A DNA stretch of 64,000 nt from Heterostelium album PN500 (lineage: Eukaryota; Evosea; Eumycetozoa; Acytosteliales; Acytosteliaceae): NCBI RefSeq assembly GCF_000004825.1, contig NW_008805100.1:1-64000 (forward strand), read 5' to 3'. Within the stretch, counting starts at the first letter, position 1; every line of letters starts with the position of its first letter. Below, one piece after another: positions 18,802-31,941 of this stretch. The translations under genes and the position numbers were made by a program. The notes below the pieces were generated by a model. The model worked only from the letters and a program-made list of their open reading frames with translations. It did no database searches and had not been told where the DNA came from.

Positions 18802-20370
18802 TTATATTATAGGTTGATAATCTTGAACTTGTTTGGTCTCTGGTAGATACATGACCATGAAGATTAAACAAACAACACCACAACCACCGAATATCCAGAA
18901 GATGGCAGATTGTCCGATCAGGGTAACCAACGTCAGGAAACTGAATGAGAGTGCAATGTTGAAGATCCATTGGAGTGCGTTAAGCAAACTGGAACCAATG
19001 TCTTTGCATTCGGGTGGGAAGATTTCGATAGCCATAATCCAAAACAATGGTCCTGCACCTGCTTCGAATCCTGCAATAAATATAAACAATAGAATGATCG
19101 ATGTAACACCTAGCACTGTTCCATCGACTGTCAAGAATAGAATCGCTAGTATCAAACATGCCAGCGTCATAATAATAGAACTGTAAATCATTAATTTTCT
19201 TCTTCCAATCTTATCGATTAAAAATGTTGAAATCAATGTTGTAATAGCATTCCATCCAACTAAACAAATCTATAAAATAAATAAAAATGAACAAAGGTTA
19301 ATAATGAAAAACAGAGTTGATATAACATAGGTTAGGTTGTTTTACATACAGTTGCAATCATTGGACCATCACCATTTTTAATACCGGCTTGTTCGAAAAT
19401 CGATGGTGAGAAATACATGAATGCGTTGATACCTGTGAGTTGATTGTTGACTGCCAATATAGCACCCATGAAAAGAGCGAATCTTCCTGCGGACTTTGAG
19501 AGGAGTGCTCTGATTCCTGCGCTTCCACCTGTATCTTTCTGTAGTTTGTTATAGATCAATTGTTTATTGTTATTATTATTGTCATTTAATTTAGAGAGTT
19601 CAATATTTGATTGTTGTTCTTGCTCTTGTTCTCTTACATTTAGAAGAAGTAATGTATTCTTTTGTGCAGCTTTCTTATCTTGCCAGACATGTGACTCTGG
19701 AATGAAGAATAACAATACAAACAACAAAATACCTGGGAGTGCACCGAATGCAAACATCCAACGATAATTGTATTTAACATCGATGAATCCAAATCCAACA
19801 CAATCGGAAACAAATATTCCAATGGTAATGGCAATTTGGAAGATGGTTCCAAGACGTCCTTTACGAGTTGGATCAGCCATCTCACCTACATACAACGGAC
19901 ATATGATGGCAGAAGCACCGACACCTAGACCCAGCACGAAACGGCACGCCGATACATACCAGAGCTCCGCTGGCACCAATGCAGAGGCGATAGCACCGGC
20001 AGTCGTCAGCAAACCAACCACGAATAATGGTGGTTTTCTACCGAGACGCTCAGTGACGAAACCACCCATCAACGAACCAATCATGGCACCCAACAAAATA
20101 GAACATGTAAGTGTACCACGATCGATCTCATTCATCGATTTCCATTCGTTGAGATTCAAGACTCCTGCAATCACACCAGTATTATATCCAAACACTAATC
20201 CTCCAAATATATTTACAAGTGATAATCTAAAACTGGATATACTACTCTGTGGCAAGTGATAATCATTTTGATAAAGATCCCTTTTTTTTTTTTTATAAAT
20301 TAAATTTAATTAATTTTTTTTTTTTAAATTTTAATTAAATCAATTTTAATAATAAATTACTTACATTCAT
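18802..20370 (-). CDS. Sugar transporter, MFS family
   Basis: Three exons: 20370-20365 (only ATG AAT), 20246-19350 and 19269-18802, 456 residues. The 6-base first exon is chosen because the long open frame has no usable ATG. ATGAAT is followed by a consensus GTAAGT donor, and CCACAG at 20247-20252 is an in-phase acceptor, giving MNSSISSFRLSLVNIFGG. Sugar-porter signatures: GGFVTERLGRKPP after helix 2, RFVLGLGVGAS in helix 4, PLYVGEMADPTRKGRLG after it, PESHVW before the central loop, QLTGINAFMYFSP in helix 7, DKIGRRKL, and PETK near the end. A plasma-membrane or vacuolar hexose/polyol proton symporter or uniporter is likely; substrate unknown. The central loop has an Asn run. Confidence 0.88.
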
Positions 20371-20889
20371 ATGTAATATATATGTATAAATTATAAATAA
20401 ATAATTACTTATAAAACAAGAGTGTTAATGTTGGTTCCGACCTTGTTTAATTTTGAAATAAAAATAAAAAAAACAAAAAAATAAAAAAAAATATATATTT
20501 TTTTTTTATTACCAAATTCCCATTTTTATTGTTACCAGGATAAGTTGAAAGCATTTTACATTTTTTTTTTTAATTTGTTTTTGATTTTTCTGATCAGAGT
20601 TTAAGATGGATTGATTTGCTAATACCAAAATTTGACAGGCTTCAATTCTCTGTTTTACAATTTTAACAACTTGTTAAAAAAAACGAAACTGGTTTATTTG
20701 TTTGTTTTGTTATTATTTTTTGTATTTAGGATAATTTAACTAGCTCAAATTAATTAAAATAAATAGAATTTAAAATGGAGAGGGTGTTGTTTATTATTTA
20801 TTTAGTTTATTACTACTACTTTATAATAGTTACTAAATAGTTATAATAAATATATAATGAGTTGAATTTCTATTATTTTTAACTAAATT
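20371..20889. other. AT-rich intergenic region
   Basis: Promoter side of the sugar transporter and 3' flank of the phosphate carrier. Several T8-T10 and A8 runs; no supported element. Confidence 0.5.
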
Positions 20890-22004
20890 CTAGTTATTAA
20901 TGTTGAGATTCTTGGTTGCAGTTGGACTGCTGCTGCTACTTTTATCGTTCTTCATAAGTAATTTGATTCCATCGTAGATCAAGAATTGTACGGTAACCAA
21001 TGTTGTTACCATTACACATCTTGCTTGGAGACCAAGGAAGAGACCTTTGACACCTAGACGTCTGATGATATTACCAATGGCACGACCAACACCTTCGTCT
21101 GTCTTTTCCTGGTTGATCTTTGACAAGATAGTATCTGCTGGGTGCGAAGCAATAGATGCTACCAAACCAGAGATAGCACCAGTCGACAAGATAACACCCA
21201 ACTGTTGACCATCGCTCAAATCAGTCTTTGTAATACCTCTGGTTCTCTTCAAATATCTATTAACATATTCATTTGCCAACTCATAGGTAACAAACTGTGA
21301 CATAGTATATGGAACTTGTTTAAGAATAATTGGTGATAATCCTTTATATAATCTATAAATAGAAATAGTTAGTATGTATATATATATATATATTCATTAG
21401 AAGTATTGATGTTTAATTTACCCTTTAACACCTTCAGTTTGATGAATCTTGGAGATGGCGCTAAACATATTGGGAGCAAACTTTGGATCTGACACTTGAC
21501 GAATACGAACGGCTTCGAATGGACAGAGTGCAATATCACCGACAGTCTCTGCAATTGCGGATGCAGTCAACCAAATGGGGATTCTGTATGTCTTGGCATC
21601 CTCTTCACTGAACAATCCTCCAATCTTCTTCTTAAAGACTTCATACAATCCGAATTTAAAGAATCCTTGAATTGAATATCCAATCTAAAAGCGCATTATA
21701 ATAACAGCTATTATTAGTTTGGTAATAGTTAGATATTGGGTTTAGTAAGTAAAATACTTACAGCAGTTGCACCGAAACCTTGTAACAACATCATTGAACC
21801 TTCTTCTTTGACGATTGTCTTCATACCTTGAATCATACCTCGGTTGTATTTGACTGGATCGGTTTGAAGACGTGTCTTTACGACATCCAATGGTATTACA
21901 ACGATATGAGTGAAAGAACATCCTAGAGCACCACCCATTCCGAATCTAAGAAACTGATTAAAGGTAACTGGACCTTTTTGCGCATCATTACTACTTCCTA
22001 CCAT
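20890..22004 (-). CDS. Mitochondrial phosphate carrier (SLC25A3 type)
   Basis: Three exons (22004-21762, 21684-21422, 21352-20890), 322 residues, the usual carrier length. Three mitochondrial carrier repeats each begin with a PX[DE]XX[KR] signature: PLDVVKTR, PFEAVRIR and PADTILSK. Phosphate-carrier marks are the N-terminal FGMGGALGCSFTHIVVIPLD, GYSIQGFFKFGLYEVFKKK, QVSDPKF, and KGLSPIILKQVPYTMSQF in the second/third repeat region. Role: phosphate/proton symport into the matrix for ATP synthesis. A Ser-rich C-terminal tail extends beyond the sixth helix. Confidence 0.9.
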
Positions 22005-22445
22005 TTCTAATTGTTATTGTTGTTGATCAATTCTAATATTATTACAATTATATGCAAAATAATAATAATATTAAAAAATCAAACAAAAGTTATTTATAAA
22101 CGTATTTGTATATTTTTGAAAAAGAAGAATGAGATACAAATTAGGTGGGGGGTGTTGGTAGGTAGTGGTGTGTTTTTTGATAATGAATGTGCAAGTCAGC
22201 TGACTGTAACTTTTTTTTTTGTTCTGACGAAGGAACAAAGAATCAAAAAATTTAAAAAAAATTACAAAAAAATTCAATTTAAAATTGTGATCATATTAAT
22301 TAATAAAGAACGGAAGGGGTGTGATCAAATTTCCCCCCATAAAAAAATAGGTCTACAATTCTCTTTCGTTTTTTTTTTTTTTTTTGTTTAAACCAAAAAA
22401 TTTCGGTATTAATAAAAAGTAACATAACTAAAGTAGTAGCTTTAT
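22005..22445. other. Intergenic region between phosphate carrier and glycosyltransferase
   Basis: AT-rich with one G-rich patch (about 22146-22175) and a perfect 12-base palindrome AGTCAGCTGACT at about 22194-22205. CCCCCCATAA near 22333 loosely resembles the upstream element of dictyostelid small RNA genes, but no RNA can be drawn downstream of it. Confidence 0.4.
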
Positions 22446-24017
22446 TCATTCATCATTGAATAATGATGGAATTGATAAGAAGAATGGTGATTTAGTTTTA
22501 CATTGATTTCCACAACACTTTGGATACTTCTTTCTGCACTCTGGTTCTAGTGTTGCTGCATTCCTACCGCTGCAAGGCACACATTCCAATCCCCATACAT
22601 TGAGACAAGTCGATACTCTTACCGATCCACACTTTTCACTGGTATCAGGAGAGTAACAATCCACTCGATTCGGACATTCCATTTTCGGAAGATATTGTTT
22701 CATCAATCCCCAAACACCAGGATTACCTTTAATTTCTGTTATCTAAAAAATGAATGAATGTTAATCTCTCTTTTTTTTTTTTAATGTTCATATTAATACA
22801 ATAGTTACATAGAATTTATCTTTTGTTACATAGATTTGATTCACTGGGAAACCATAGTCATCTTCTACATTACTGAGTCCAGCACCACTCTGTGGAATAT
22901 GATTACAACGAGGTGATTGAGATCCAATGAAATTTAAACCTTTAAATCTAAGCTCTAAATATCTGTCATGATTCCAACAATCACAATGATCTAAAAGTAA
23001 TTTGGGTTTTGGTGTATTTGGTTTATTTTCAACTAAATGCTCACCCTATATATAATTAGATCTTTATTAGTTATTTTATTGATTATTTAATATAATAATC
23101 TATTTGATATCTTACATTTTTAAATACCCAATCTTCAATTTCGTAGAAATCAGATATCATTTGACGACATATAGAATGATGTGCCATCCATGCCAACACT
23201 TTGAATTCGATTTGACCTTGTAGCTTAACTTTTACCAACTCGTTTGGATTCAGCAAATCCAGTGACAATTGATTACGAATACTCTTTCTCTTTATTGGTT
23301 TGTCAACTCTCCAGTCATACTGAGGATGTGTGGTATGCAAGAAGAATGCAGAAGTTGCAAATCGAATGGTTGCGTCACTGTTTATCAACTCTCGACTCTT
23401 TTCGAAGAATTCAAATAAATCTTTTGATACTTCAATATCCTCCTGTAAATAATAATAATAATAAATAAATTAGTATTTATAAATTATATTCTAAACAAAG
23501 ATATATTAAATATTACTTCAAAAATAATTAAAGAATCTAAATTTGGAAATGATCTTAAAGTATAATTCAACCCATGAATCAGATTTCTAAATGCATTATA
23601 AGCATTTCCATAGGTTTGATTCGATGTTGACTTTGTTTCTATGTGTTGAATGGATTGAAAGTTTGGTTTGTGTAGATCGACCAGTTGTTCCACTCTATCG
23701 TAGTATTCACGATTGTTATCGGTAGGTATCGATTGTGTGATGATCAAGTGATATTGATTTGAATTGTTTGATTGATGTATACTTTGTAAACACTTTACAA
23801 AGTCATCGATTCTCTTGTAAATCATAATCAATATCACCTTATTATTATTATTATTATTTTTGAAAACCTCTACTTTTTCATTTTCATTTATATATTTTAT
23901 ACTATCTTTATTAATAATATCAATATTACTCTTACTACTACTACTATTACAATTTACAACTATATTTAGAAATATAAATAAACTAATTACAATATATTTA
24001 AATTTTAGTCTCATCAT
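22446..24017 (-). CDS. GT13-like (GnT-I-like) glycosyltransferase, secretory pathway
   Basis: Four exons (24017-23517, 23442-23116, 23045-22809, 22742-22446), 453 residues. A hydrophobic N-terminus (KYIVISLFIFLNIVVNC) is a signal peptide or type II anchor. The catalytic part starts KVILIMIYKRIDDFVKCLQS and leads to LIIFEEDIEVSKDLFEFF, the metal-binding acidic block of the GnT-I/POMGnT-like GT-A fold, whose usual form is (I/V)-(V/E)-E-D-D/L. The C-terminal exon is Cys-rich (CPNRVDCYSPDTSEKCG, then CVPCSGRN and CCGNQCK). It probably transfers a sugar to glycoproteins in the Golgi; donor and acceptor unknown. The family call rests on two blocks, so other GT-A families remain possible. Confidence 0.65.
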
Positions 24018-24656
24018 TAATTTGATTTTTTCAAATGATTGTTTTTACATCAAAATTAAAATGATAACAACTTAAAATAAATAAAATGATTAAATGTGTT
24101 TAAAAGGTGTTATCTTTTCTTTTTACTAATTTCAACTTAAAAGAAATCATTATAATTTTTATTATTTATCTTCTTGACGGAAAAGAAACCATTAGCACTT
24201 ATTTATATTAATAGATTTTTTTAGGTATTGAAGTGTGAAGTTCATTATCATTCTTTCAGGTATGACCTAATAAATGTTATCTAGAAAAAACAATGGATAA
24301 TGCTACTTTTATTCTAATAAACAAAAAAAAAATTGATCAACTGTTATAAAAACAATTCCAAATATTTTATTTCCCAACAAATAAGAGATAATGGTGTTGG
24401 TTGGTTTTTTTGTTTGTTAATGATAATGTCATGCTTAACTTTAAGACCAAAGATATTTTTTATTGGTTCCAATAAACACAAAAAGTTGCGATCTGATCGA
24501 AAAAATAAAAATAAAAATAAAATCAAAATTAAATAAACTGCAAGTTTCTCCCATTCACCAGTGGGAGTGCAAAAAAAAAAAAAAAAAAATAGCAACTATC
24601 ATTTTTAATTTCTTTATTTTATTTGTTTTCATTATATGAGTCTCAGATAGATATAA
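24018..24656. other. Bidirectional intergenic region
   Basis: AT-rich spacer between divergent genes. A small hairpin with arms CTCCCA/TGGGAG at 24548-24567 is followed directly by an A19 run; no gene supported. Confidence 0.45.
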
Positions 24657-27600
24657 ATGGAGCCACCAAACATATCAGATAATAATACAACTACAACTAC
24701 AACTACAATAAATAATAATAATAATGAAGAAAGAAAGTTTGTCGAAGCTGAGAAAACAAAGACAAGAACAAGAGCATTAACCATTGGTAATTCAAGAAAT
24801 GTAACATTTGACACACAGAATAATAATAATAATAATAATAATGGTTGTGGTGATCAACCTCAACCACAACCACAAAATCAACAAACAAATTCACCACCAC
24901 CATCAACACAAACACCAAGTCAAAATGAATTGAAAACATCATCTGATGAAGCTGTGACAGCTGGTCCAGCAACGACCTCTGTTGGATCGCCACCAAAGAA
25001 GAAGAGTACCAGTTTCTTGTCTACGGTGAAGGCCAAGAGTAATGTAGTGGTAAATGCAGTCGTAAATCCTGTCAGTGGATACCGTAAGAATCAAAAAGTC
25101 AATGTCGAGTATGACTCTGCCGATAATGACAACAATGGAAATCGAATCGTCGCCGTCAAGAACAAAGAGAACAATCAAATCACTGTAATCGTTAATAATG
25201 CCGAACCACCAACCGTTCGAGATTCACATGGATTCGTAGTGGATCATTTCATCGAGGAGCTTCAACGCTTTGAGAAAACAGAGGAAGAGAAATCACAAAA
25301 GAAACTTGAAGATTGGACACATTTCAATGAACAATATAAACATATTGGATTATGTAAGAAATATACTAATTATAGTTTATTAATGTTTACATCATTATTA
25401 ATAGTTTCTTTTCTTTTTCTTTTTTAGGTACAAATCCAAAACAATTACATAAATTATTATCACAAGGTATTCCACATGAAATTAGATTCTCGCTTTGGAA
25501 GCTATACTCTGGAGCAGCAGAGAAACAGAGAAAAGAAGAGATTGCTCTGTTCAAACAACAAAAGGAGGAAAAGTTAAAGAGAATCAAGGGAATGGGAACT
25601 ATCAGAGGACTTACACCACCTACACAACGTAAATCATATTACCAACATCTACATCACATCATCAAGACATCGAATAGGTACTCGGTGAGACTCCAATCGA
25701 TACCAGAGATCGACAAGGACATTGCGCGTACTTTCCCAGGACATCCATTCTTTGAATCGGACGAAGGTCAATTGAAGCTAACCAGAGTATTACAAGCCTA
25801 TTCCATTAGAAATAGAAAGGTTGGTTATTGTCAGAGTATGAATATCGTTGCCGGTTATCTTTTATACGTTATGAAAAAGAATGAAGAGGATGCATTCTGG
25901 TTACTATCTACGATTGTCGAAGACTATTGTTCCAACTATTACTCTACCAATTTACTTGGTGCCCAAGTAGACATGTTGGTATTCGATCACCTTACACTTA
26001 CTCATCTACCAAATCTCTACAGTCATCTCGCCAAGAATGGTGTTTCACTTACATTGTTATCAACTAAATGGTTCATGTGTTTATATATTGGTATTTTACC
26101 AAATGAAGTAAGTCACTTGAATTCAATTATTATTATTTTTAATTATAATTAATTATTTCTTTTTTTTAAGATTGTATTAAGAATATGGGATCATTTATTT
26201 GTTGAATGTGGAATCTATGGATATGAGAAACCAAATTCAGAATCAGAGTGGTTGGAGAACAAAGATATTGAACATAAATGTCTAGGTGTTGCTAGTTACA
26301 ACCTATTGTTAACTGGTTTAGCTATTCTTTCTTTTATGGAAGAGGGTTTACTAAAGATTAATTCTACTCCACAGATATTGATGCATCTTTCAAACTTTGT
26401 AAAGGGAATATTCAATGCTAAAAAGTTATTCAAGGTAAATCATCATCATTTTTTAATTATTAATAAATTGTTACTAATTTTTGTTTTTATTATTTAATAG
26501 AAATATAATTATTGGCGCGAAAAAATAAGTAAAGAATCATTTTCAGAGTTAAAGATAAAGTCAGAGGAAAAGTTAATTCAGGAACTTGAAGATATGAGAA
26601 AGATAAGAGATTTAACTGCAACCGCTAAAATAACAAGATGTAAGTTGATTTTAAATATTAGCATTTTAATAATATGGAATTCTGTTATATTTATTATCAT
26701 TATTATTATTATTACTATTTGTTATAGTCTCAAAATCAGATTTAGAAAAGATATGGGTTGGATTTAGAAATTTGAATCTAAGTATGAGTTCAAGTCGTGT
26801 CAGTATGGGTAAATCATTGAAATTGGATTTCAATATCTTTAAAAAGGTGTTCCAATATATTATGCCTGGACTCGATACCAGTAGCAAAGAGATTCTTGTG
26901 CACCAGCTGTTCAAGGTATTCGATAAGAATAAAGATGGATCGTTGGATTTCACAGAGTTGATGAGTGGACTATGTATTCTGGCTAAAGGAACATCAGAGG
27001 AACGTCTCAAGCTGTATTTTTCATTCTTTGACAGCGATAACAGTGGATTCGTAACAAAGGAGGAGATGAAACTGATGCTACAGACCGTCTATGAGAAGAT
27101 TGAGTTGGATCCATTGGCCGTCATGCAATACACTATCGAGGAGTATGTCGATATCGTATTCTCCAATCTCGGTATTGAAGACGACCAACTGTCATTCGAT
27201 AGCTTCCGACAAGCCATTCTCAGTTATCCACGTATCTTCCGATGTTTCATGTTGGAAGAAGAGACATTCATCATCGAAGACTTTGAAGATGATGATAATA
27301 ATAATAATAATCAATCGGATGTCAATGTCAATCAACAGAGTGGATCAAGTGATGAAGATAGTTCCGATAACAACAACGAAGAGAAACAACCTAAATCAAG
27401 AAGTAAACTAAACTTTGGTCAGAAACCAGTTAATCAGGTGAAGACTTCCACTTTTAAGTCATCATTGATCCAAGCCATTGAGAATGCACAGAAAGAACAA
27501 GATGTAATCGAACCACCTGTTGCTTCCCCACGAGCAGCAGATCAAAAGAGTAATAGTAACTCATCAACCCCATCACCAAACAACAGTAATTTCAAATCAT

Positions 27601-27914
27601 CTAATAATAATACAACAACACCACCAACACCCAATAATAGTAGTTATAAACCATCAAACAACAACAACAACAATAATAATAATAATAATTCTGTAACATT
27701 AAATTCTAATACAAATACAACAACAACTTCTTCTGCTTCTTCAACTACTTCACCAACTTTAACATCAACACCGACCGGTGAAGATAATAATACAACAACC
27801 AATACAACAACCACACCAAAGAACAACAATAAGAATAATGTCAACAGAAGATCAATGGCAGACCATACATTGACAAAAGAAGGTCAACCATTATCATGTT
27901 GTAAATTTATGTAA
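24657..27914 (+). CDS. TBC-domain RabGAP with two EF-hands and CAAX-like C-terminus
   Basis: Five exons (24657-25353, 25428-26107, 26171-26434, 26501-26639, 26728-27914), 988 residues. The N-terminal 110 residues are Thr/Asn/Pro-rich. The TBC domain runs from about 246 to 500: GIPHEIRFSLWKLYSG; catalytic Arg finger in KDIARTFPGHPFF (R about 333); Gln finger in GYCQSMNIVAGYLL (Q about 368); and IVLRIWDHLFVEC. Two canonical EF-hand loops follow, DKNKDGSLDFTE (659-670) and DSDNSGFVTKEE (695-706), the layout of TBC1D8/TBC1D9-type proteins but without visible GRAM domains. Both fingers are present, so it should be an active Rab GTPase-activating protein with Ca2+ input. The protein ends CCKFM, where CKFM fits a farnesylation-type CAAX box. 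Confidence 0.88.
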
Positions 27915-28459
27915 CATATATAATTTGATCATCATAACAAATAAAAATTTATTTTAAATTTTTTGAATCAAATCTTAGTGGGCTTTTTTTAAATGATTGG
28001 AATGTTATAACTCGACCTTGCTTATTTTTCATTACTATTATCATTATTATTTATTAATGTTTTTGTTATAAGTTTTACATTCATCAAACAGTCAAAATTA
28101 ATATAAAAAAATCTTAATTATTTACTTTGACACAGATTTTTTTTGCAAAAAAACCAAAAAATTCATTTAATTTAATTTTTTTTATGGCATCAGAATTCTC
28201 TTAAGATTTATCTTGTAGATAGAAACTATTATTATTAATATTAATAGATAGACCCCACATCACATTCATTACGAATCTTTAATAATTTTTAAAAACAAAA
28301 ACTAAAAAATATACATAGTTTAGTAATAGCAATAAAAAATTATAAATAATAATTTTTAAGTTTATTTATATATATATTATATTTTTTAGTATTAGTTGGT
28401 TGTATTTACTTGTTAGTAAATATTGAAAAACAAATTTATAGAGATACATAGAAACTAGA
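27915..28459. other. AT-rich intergenic region
   Basis: Spacer between the RabGAP and the DEP/PH gene. Poly-T and poly-A runs only; no supported feature. Confidence 0.5.
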
Positions 28460-31400
28460 ATGAATGGTAGAAATAGTAATATTAGTATAAATGGTGAATA
28501 TGAAAATAATAATATCAATAATAGTAGTAGTGGTAGTAGTAAATATGGCAATGACACTATGATATCATCACCACCTCTTGGAGAATCAAACGAAATGATC
28601 GATCAAGACTATTTAAACACTCTAATCGATCAACATAGAAATGCTGTCATCACAACCGATTGTATAACCGTATCTTCTCCATCACCTATTCTTCGTGCCA
28701 AACAGAATCAACAACAACAACAACAGAGTAATAATAATAGTAGTAGTAATAGTAGTAATAATAGTAATAATAATAGTAATAATAGTAGTAGTAATAATAC
28801 ACCAAGTATATCTTCACCTACATCACCATCGATGACTGTAAATAATGGAACATCATTAAATCATTCACCTCCAACACTGAGTAGTGGTGTTAACAATGGT
28901 AATAATAATAATAGTATTAGTAGCAGTAGTAACAGTACTTCTACAACAACATCACTGAGATCCAGTAGAAGAATGAACAACAGTGGTAATTTCGCATTGA
29001 ATAGCAGTAGTAATGGTGGAGGTGGTGTAGATGAAGATGGTAATGGTGTAAAGATTTACTTTGGAAAGTTATCATCCAATTCACTACCTGACCGTACTGT
29101 TGTATATTCTAAAACAAACAATAGAAGATATCTTGTAATTATTATTATTATTATTTTGATTAGTTAAAGTTAAATTGTTATAAATTCTTTTTTTATTAAT
29201 TACTTTAATTAAAATGCAATCTTAAAGATTAAAGATATTATAGCAATGTTAAAAGATCCACAATTAGGATTACCTATTAAAGATAGATACAGTGGATTTC
29301 AACATCATAAACAATGCTTTCATGGATTTGAGATGGTGGATTGGTTGATCAATCATGATATCTGTGCGAATCGATATAATGCCACTCAACTTGGGCAGTA
29401 TCTACTGGATAAATCAATCATTAGACACGTCTATTGTGATCAACCATTTAGAGATATCAATCAACTCTATTGTTTTAAAGATTTTCTTGGTATTAATGAT
29501 GATCAAGTAATTATTACACCAAACATTTCATCTGAATCTATTAATATCTAATAGATTCTTCTTTTTTAAAAACAATTTTATATTAGATATATTCGTTGGT
29601 TCAAATTATGAAGAAAGAACAAACAGGTGTACAGAGAATGGATAGAACTAGAATGTTTAAGAAATATAAAGATTGTTTCATTGGATCTGAGGCTGTTGAT
29701 TGGCTACTCAAAAATCATCCAAATTATGTTACAAACAGAGATGAATCAATTAAATTATGTCAAGGTAACAAACAACCAAATAATAATAATAATAATAATA
29801 ATCATCTTCTAATACAACCATTTGTTTTTTTTGTTATTTTTAGAAATTATGAATTTAGGTTTAATTGTATCAGCTTCAAATGCAAAAGAAGTATTTAAAG
29901 ATGATAAAACATATTATGTATTTAGAGTATGTAATAGTAGTAATAATGATGATAATAACAATATTCAAAAGAGAAGAGATATTAATATATTTTTAAAAAT
30001 ATATAAATAGAATATAATATTTGGTGGATATCTTGGAAAAAAGAAAAAAGCAACCAACGAAAGAAAGATAAAGTGGTTCGCTTTAAGAGAGGACGGTGGC
30101 AATATATTGTGGTATTCGAACTCACCTAAGGATCCATTCACTCACAAAGGTATCGATTTGAGTAATGCTTACATTAGAGAGTGTCAATGTAGTGGCGGTG
30201 GTAACGAGTGTTTCGAGATAGTCTCCTATCAACGAATCTTTTGTTTGAAGTGCTCCAACTTGAACTTCTTGAAGATCTGGGCAGAGATACTCTCATTACA
30301 CACCACTGCAATCAGCGATGAGAACGACCTCTTTGAAGAAGCGGAAGAGAACATCCAATATGAATCCGTAAAACAATCTGATACCTTTATAGATTCATTT
30401 AATCAACTTGGAAATATCAACAGCAACAACAACAATGTCAATAATATCAATAATAGTCAAGTAATTAGAAATAATAGTAATATATCACTTGATAGTAGTA
30501 GTTTAAATAATAGTCAGAGTAATCACAGTGAATTAATGTTATCTTCATCAACAAACAATAATAATTTGAATATCAGTAGCAGTATGAATAATAACAATGA
30601 TAATAGTATTAATAATAATAATAATAACAATAGTGAAACACCTTCTTCATCTTCACTTACTAATCAATTAGAGTATTCAATGCAGCATTTGAATAGTTTA
30701 GGTAGTAGTAACTCTAATACAAATAGTAATAGCAATAGCAATTCAAATAGTATCAATAATAGCAATAGTAACAGTCAAGAGAATCTAAATAGTATAAATA
30801 TTAGAATGGAGAATCATCATATCATAACACCACCAATATCATCAGTAGATGAAAAAGTAAAGATTGATGTTTTAGATATCAATGGTAGTGATACAATTCA
30901 TAATGATATAGATGATATTGTTAAAGATGATGAAATAGATTATACTATTGATGATAATAATAATAATAATGATAATGATAATAATAATAGAAGTTTAAAT
31001 GAAGAGAGATCATCTTTAGATAGTATAGTAACATCTGTGATAGATGAACAACAACAATCAATACCACCAACCTTTGAGAATGGAAGTGAGACATATGTAG
31101 AGAATAACGACAAGATACACGAACCACACTACTTTTATTCTACTAAAGATCATCATGAGAAACCAGAGAATATTGAGGAGACCGACCAAGTAAGCATACT
31201 ACCTCAACAACCAAAAGAGACTATTGTTGTATCGATTGAAGAGAATACATCCACCAAGAACATTATTGTTAAAAAAGAAAATGACGATGTCAATGTAGAA
31301 GTAGAGCAACCAATTAATAGTAATATAATAGTAGAAGAGATAAAAGAGCAATTGATTGTCGGTGAAGACGAAACAAAGGATATAGAGCAAGTAAAGGTAG

Positions 31401-31828
31401 AGGAGGAATTGGAATACGAAGAGGTAGAAGAGGAAGTAGAGATTGAAATAGAAGTAGAGGAGATTGAAGTAGATGAATATGAAGAGGAAGAAGAAAAAGA
31501 ACAAGAGAAAGAGAAAGAGAAAACAAAGGAGAATATAAATGAAGATGAACATTTAGATGATATCTTGGAACTAATGAAACAAGATGATCCTGCTTTATCT
31601 GCCTCACCTTCTATCATTACTAATTTAAATAATAATATTGTAAATGACCAACCTGTAACATCACAACAACAACAACAACAACAACAAGTAAAAGATAATA
31701 ATGATAATATAGATAGTATAGCAATTAAAAATCAAATAATTTCATCATCATTAACAACAAACGATGAACAAACACCAATATCAAGTAGTAACAGTAGCAA
31801 TGATGAAGATAATCAATCAATCGAATAA
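28460..31828 (+). CDS. Protein with two DEP domains, PH domain and long acidic tail
   Basis: Five exons (28460-29134, 29228-29506, 29587-29764, 29844-29926, 30011-31828), 1010 residues. Residues 1-225 are Asn/Ser-rich. Exon 2 encodes a DEP domain (GFEMVDWLINHD, then YLLDKSIIRHVYC). Exons 3-4 encode a second (KKYKDCFIGSEAVDWLLKNH, then LGLIVSASNAKEVFKDDK). Exon 5 starts with a PH domain (GGYLGKKKKATNERKIKWFA, ending FLKIWAEIL). The last 500 residues are disordered, Asn/Ser- then Glu-rich. DEP and PH domains both target membranes or G-protein-coupled receptors and phosphoinositides, so a signalling adaptor is likely. No catalytic domain is seen. Confidence 0.85.
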
Positions 31829-31941
31829 AATTAAACAATTAGTTATTCTTTAATTTAATATATATTTACAATTATGTTTTTATTTATTTATTTATCTATT
31901 AACAAACGACGATGCTTTGATTATTTATAGTTAAAATCAAT

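Noticed and set aside
22325-22345. Upstream element of a small nuclear/class I RNA gene (CCCCATAA)
   Set aside because: No conserved RNA start or end sequence or stem is found within the expected distance downstream.
31199-31617. Minus-strand Ser- or Leu-rich frames
   Set aside because: Complements of the Glu-rich tail of the DEP/PH protein.
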